Assembly (NCBI GenBank): GCA_947653505.1
Contig: CANTHI010000125.1
Span: 1-8,860 of the forward strand
DNA length: 8,860 bases
DNA from: an uncultured Eubacterium sp.
Lineage (GTDB): Bacteria; Bacillota_A; Clostridia; Lachnospirales; Lachnospiraceae
Direction of reading: 5' to 3'
The notes beneath the pieces were generated by a model, which did not search any database, had not been told where the DNA came from, and saw only the letters and a list, made by a program, of their open reading frames with translations. Position numbers and translations under genes: made by a program. Positions 5,927 to 8,860 of this stretch are shown one piece after another. Position 1 is the stretch's first letter; each line of letters opens with the position of its first letter.

Positions 5927-8296
5927 TTACCACATTGCTGTTTTTGATTGCATCCATAAAATCATCATTGGAAATACCACACCTGCCAGTACGATTCCTG
6001 CATCGGTCAGCGCAAACAGCATACAGAACCGGCCGGCTCCGCCCATGCACAGCCCGGCCTGTACGATTCCTGTTGCTGTCGCAGCTGCTGTCCCCTGCCA
6101 GATACCATTTTTTAACGTCATCTGGTATATTTCCCGCCTGCTAATTCCGATTTTATGCAGGGTGGCAAAATCTTTCCGCTGATCCAGCAGATTTGTAAAT
6201 ACGGTATTGAAATAGGTAATCAGGCCTGTCAGTGCCAGAACGGCAATAAAAAAGAAACGCATGGTTTTCTGGCTCTGATCTGACTGGGCATATTTTTGGA
6301 TCTGTCTTCTGGCGCTGTGGAAGGAATATCCATAAGTCTGGGCAATGTATTCGACATCAGATTCCCGGCTGTTTTTGCCGGAAGTCCAGATATTGACGAC
6401 CTGTCTGTGCAGCTCTCCTGGAAATAAGCGGGCGGTTTCGGGATCTGTCAGGATCAGATTGCTTCCCAGATGGTTTTCGGACAGAATGATACTCCGGGTA
6501 TCCAAAAGCTTTACCCTGACACACCTGCTTCCATTTTTAGAGCCGTTTTCAATCAGTTGTTCGTCATACAGCGTAAAGGTATCCCCGATTTCCAGATGAA
6601 ATGTCTTTGCCAGCTCTTCGTCCAGAATGACGGCATGGCCATCTTCTGCTTCGTCATACGATGGAACCAGCGCCTGCAGATTGTCTGTCGTCACAGAAAT
6701 CAGATTATAAAGGCACTGCTTTTTTCCGTCGATATCCTGTTCCATTTCCAGACTGCTTTCATAAAATCCGCCATCCGGATTCAGATCCTGTTTTTTTGCA
6801 CAGAGAAACAGGCTGTTATCGTAATTGATCTGATAATCCTGTACCTGATGGATTTGCGGATTGGTCCTGATTTCCTCGTAGGCCTGACCAGATATGGAGG
6901 GAATGCTGCCGCCGAAAATATTTTCAGATATTCCGCCCGTTGTAACCTGCATGTCTCCGGGAACATATTCTTTTACGTATAAAATACCCGCGTCGCTCTG
7001 GTTATCCTGTATGCCCAGAATACTGATTAAAATAGCGGACAGGGAGACAATCATCAGGGAGAGGATTACTTTACGTACATTTTTTCTTCTGCCGCGCATT
7101 ATGCTGACCGGTACGGCACTTCGCAGCTGCAAGAGTGCGGAAGCAATTACCGGCATACTGATTAGCATAAGCAGGATGGCGGTATTTTTTATACTGCGAA
7201 AAGATAAATCCGCAGAAACATACGATCCGGCATCATAAGTATTGATCCATGCGTCCAGCACCCTGCTGTATACAGCTCTGTTTACAAAATATCCCGCAAA
7301 TATTCCAGATGCCATACCGATACATGCCAGAATCAGAAATTCCATACTGGCTATTTTAAAAAGATCTCTGGAATGAAATCCGATTTTCAGAAGCGTCGTA
7401 AAATCTTTCTTTTTTTCAAACAGGCGGTTGTAAAAAATATGATATACAACCATAACGCTGATCAGCCATAATGCGAAATTCATCATTCTGTTCTGATTTT
7501 TCAGTGTTCCGCTGTTGTCTGCGGCGGATACGAGCATCAGATTTTTTCTTGCATGTAAAGCATCAGCGGAATCTCCGATGTATCCCAGACGGGCATTTAG
7601 CTGGTCAAAATACTGTGTGATGTTCTCCGGGTGGTCAAAACGTACGACGACATTTACGCGCAGGCCATACTGGCGGATCATCTCATCCGCAAGACTTTGT
7701 GAGACATATCCGGCCATCCGGTCTGTGAATCCGGTCTCTGGTTCGATGATCCCGACAGCTGTAAGCGTCAGGCCGTTTTTGTGAAATAGCAGATCTCCGG
7801 TGTCCGGATCATCTGCGGTCAGATTCACTGTGATGGAATCCCCGGTTTCCAGTCCGTGCTTTTGCATAAAATTTTCTGTAAACACGGCTTCGTGTTTGTT
7901 TTCTTCTTTCTTTTCCGGCCAATGTCCCCGGATCAGTTTTTTTATATTTTTGCGCGCCACTGTGGCGCCTAAATCCCGGAAGTCTTCATCTATGTATGCA
8001 AAATCTGTGCCGTCTTCGGAATGTCCCAGGGAAACAATCCTTCCTGCCTGGGCAACAAAGCTGCAGGATTTGATTTTCAGAAATTCTTCCTGGGAAAGAT
8101 CAAAATAGGAGGCGTGCTGTCTGCCTTCCAGTGCCTGTGCGTTCCGCTGGTCCGCAGCCTGCATATTTACAAAAAGCTGGTTTCCTGTCAGAAGAAATAT
8201 TGTAACACAGCAAAGAAACAGGCTGGAAAGAACGGTGCCTTTTTTATCTTTCCAGAGATATCCTTTTACGACGATCATAAGCTTTGGAAGAGTCAT
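5927..8296 (-). CDS. FtsX-family ABC transporter permease (two FtsX modules, two large ectodomains)
   Basis: This 789-residue permease is the membrane partner of the ATPase encoded just upstream. One membrane segment near residues 18-38 is followed by an extracellular domain (about 40-265). The first FtsX module (segments near 270-290, 318-342 and 367-390) follows, then a segment at 409-430, a second ectodomain (about 430-675) and a second module (near 678-700, 728-748 and 759-781). Each module carries the same cytoplasmic motif: KDFTTLLKIGFHSRDLFKI in the first and KDFATLHKIGISRREIYQM in the second. This layout is typical of Firmicute exporters for peptides or antimicrobials; the substrate is unknown. 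ATG 8296 is chosen because it is one base after the ATPase stop and has GGTGA upstream; ATG 8323 would overlap the ATPase by 26 bases. The last residues (LWMQSKTAMW) lack the usual basic tail; a better tail lies in another frame, so a C-terminal frameshift is possible. Confidence 0.87.
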   Translation of the reverse strand: MTLPKLMIVVKGYLWKDKKGTVLSSLFLCCVTIFLLTGNQLFVNMQAADQRNAQALEGRQHASYFDLSQEEFLKIKSCSFVAQAGRIVSLGHSEDGTDFAYIDEDFRDLGATVARKNIKKLIRGHWPEKKEENKHEAVFTENFMQKHGLETGDSITVNLTADDPDTGDLLFHKNGLTLTAVGIIEPETGFTDRMAGYVSQSLADEMIRQYGLRVNVVVRFDHPENITQYFDQLNARLGYIGDSADALHARKNLMLVSAADNSGTLKNQNRMMNFALWLISVMVVYHIFYNRLFEKKKDFTTLLKIGFHSRDLFKIASMEFLILACIGMASGIFAGYFVNRAVYSRVLDAWINTYDAGSYVSADLSFRSIKNTAILLMLISMPVIASALLQLRSAVPVSIMRGRRKNVRKVILSLMIVSLSAILISILGIQDNQSDAGILYVKEYVPGDMQVTTGGISENIFGGSIPSISGQAYEEIRTNPQIHQVQDYQINYDNSLFLCAKKQDLNPDGGFYESSLEMEQDIDGKKQCLYNLISVTTDNLQALVPSYDEAEDGHAVILDEELAKTFHLEIGDTFTLYDEQLIENGSKNGSRCVRVKLLDTRSIILSENHLGSNLILTDPETARLFPGELHRQVVNIWTSGKNSRESDVEYIAQTYGYSFHSARRQIQKYAQSDQSQKTMRFFFIAVLALTGLITYFNTVFTNLLDQRKDFATLHKIGISRREIYQMTLKNGIWQGTAAATATGIVQAGLCMGGAGRFCMLFALTDAGIVLAGVVFPMMILWMQSKTAMW

Positions 8297-8297
8297 T

Positions 8298-8860
8298 TTA
8301 GTCACCAGTCTTTCCATTTTCATGTTCTGCCATCTGATTCGCGCTGCAATTTAAGTATTCATTTGCTATGATGCTGCCATCTTCAAGCCGGATGATGCGG
8401 TCTGCGTACTTTCTCAGGTCTTCGTTGTGTGTGACAAGGACGACACTGGTTTTGTATGTTACAGCCAGCTTCCGGAGCAGGTCAATGACAATTTTTTCCG
8501 TTTTGGAATCCAGATTTCCGGTTGGTTCGTCCGCAAATAAGATCGACGGATGGTTGATGAGCGCTCTGGCAATCGCTGCCCGCTGCTGCTGGCCTCCTGA
8601 CAGCTGGTCCGGGTAAAAGGCTGAAAATTCGCTGATTTCCAGTGTATGCAGCAGCTCTTTTACGTATGCAGGCTCTGGACAAAGCTGCGGCAGACAGATA
8701 TTGTCAAGGAGCCGGAGAGCAGGCAGCAGTTCATAGGACTGAAAAATAAATCCGGTTTTTTCCCTCCGGATTCTGGTCCTTTGTTCCACACTCAGGCTGG
8801 AAATATCTGTACCATCCAGATATACTTTTCCAGCGGTAGGGGAATCCAGACCTGCCAGAA
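8298..8860 (-). CDS. MacB/LolD-type ABC transporter ATPase (5' end beyond window; 186 C-terminal residues visible)
   Basis: The ATPase powers the FtsX-type permease encoded one base downstream. The visible part begins LAGLDSPTAGKVYLDG, the segment that normally follows the Walker A loop, so Walker A and the start codon lie beyond base 8860. In order it shows the Q-loop (TGFIFQSYELLPALRLLDNI), the ABC signature LSGGQQQRAAIARAL, Walker B with catalytic Glu and D-loop (ILFADEPTGNLDSKT) and the H-loop His (VVLVTHNEDLRKYADRII). DEPTGNLDS and the LDGT...LS insert are typical of the MacB/LolD/BceA subgroup that pairs with FtsX permeases. The C-terminal tail IANEYLNCSANQMAEHENGK is poorly conserved. 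The internal ATG at 8789 falls inside the domain and is not the start. The operon promoter is outside the window. Confidence 0.93.
   Translation of the reverse strand, partial: LAGLDSPTAGKVYLDGTDISSLSVEQRTRIRREKTGFIFQSYELLPALRLLDNICLPQLCPEPAYVKELLHTLEISEFSAFYPDQLSGGQQQRAAIARALINHPSILFADEPTGNLDSKTEKIVIDLLRKLAVTYKTSVVLVTHNEDLRKYADRIIRLEDGSIIANEYLNCSANQMAEHENGKTGD

Overview
The window looks like part of a chromosome from a gut-type Firmicute, most plausibly Lachnospiraceae (a Blautia/Dorea/Ruminococcus-like Clostridium relative). This is inferred from strong GGAGG-type ribosome binding sites, sigma-A-like promoters, a LytTR/GHKL two-component pair, a BlaI/M56 pair, a MacB-type ABC exporter with a large two-module FtsX permease, and a secreted glycine-rich repeat protein of a kind common in that family. 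No 16S rRNA or other marker gene is present, so the assignment is tentative.

Layout. (1) Bases 1-927, minus strand: the N-terminal part of a secreted repeat protein. It has a Sec signal peptide, a short unique domain and then tandem 28-29-residue Gly/Thr/Ile/Ser repeats that run off the left edge. (2) Bases 928-1130: a divergent regulatory region with one promoter for each strand, a leader hairpin, a run of eight G, and three copies of GCARTTTT spaced about two helical turns apart around the plus-strand -35 box. (3) Bases 1131-2936, plus strand: a sensor histidine kinase with a beta-rich ectodomain, seven further membrane segments and an AgrC/GHKL-like kinase core. (4) Bases 2946-3665, minus strand: a LytTR-type response regulator, convergent with the kinase and only 9 bases away. 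(5) Bases 3666-3861: divergent promoters for the regulator and for the next operon, the latter covered by two TTCTA/TAGAA palindromes. (6) Bases 3862-5794, plus strand: a BlaI/MecI-family repressor and an M56 (BlaR1-type) membrane metalloprotease receptor. (7) Bases 5795-5926: a non-coding gap with a long interrupted stem-loop. (8) Bases 5927-8860, minus strand: an FtsX-family ABC permease and its ATPase, the latter running off the right edge.

How the genes may work together. Two surface-signalling modules lie back to back. The kinase and LytTR regulator probably form a pair. The direct repeats between the kinase gene and the repeat-protein gene are a candidate LytTR operator that could tie the surface protein to the signal. 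The BlaI/M56 pair should work by the BlaR1 logic: an extracellular ligand activates the zinc protease, the repressor is inactivated and the operon is derepressed. The most notable feature is that this receptor carries, where BlaR1 has its penicillin-binding sensor, a C-terminal NlpC/P60-like domain. Its catalytic Cys is Ser430 while both downstream His positions are kept. It is therefore a candidate receptor for peptidoglycan or peptide fragments rather than a hydrolase. The convergent ABC exporter resembles those used for peptide resistance or export, but no operator linking it to the repressor is visible in the window.
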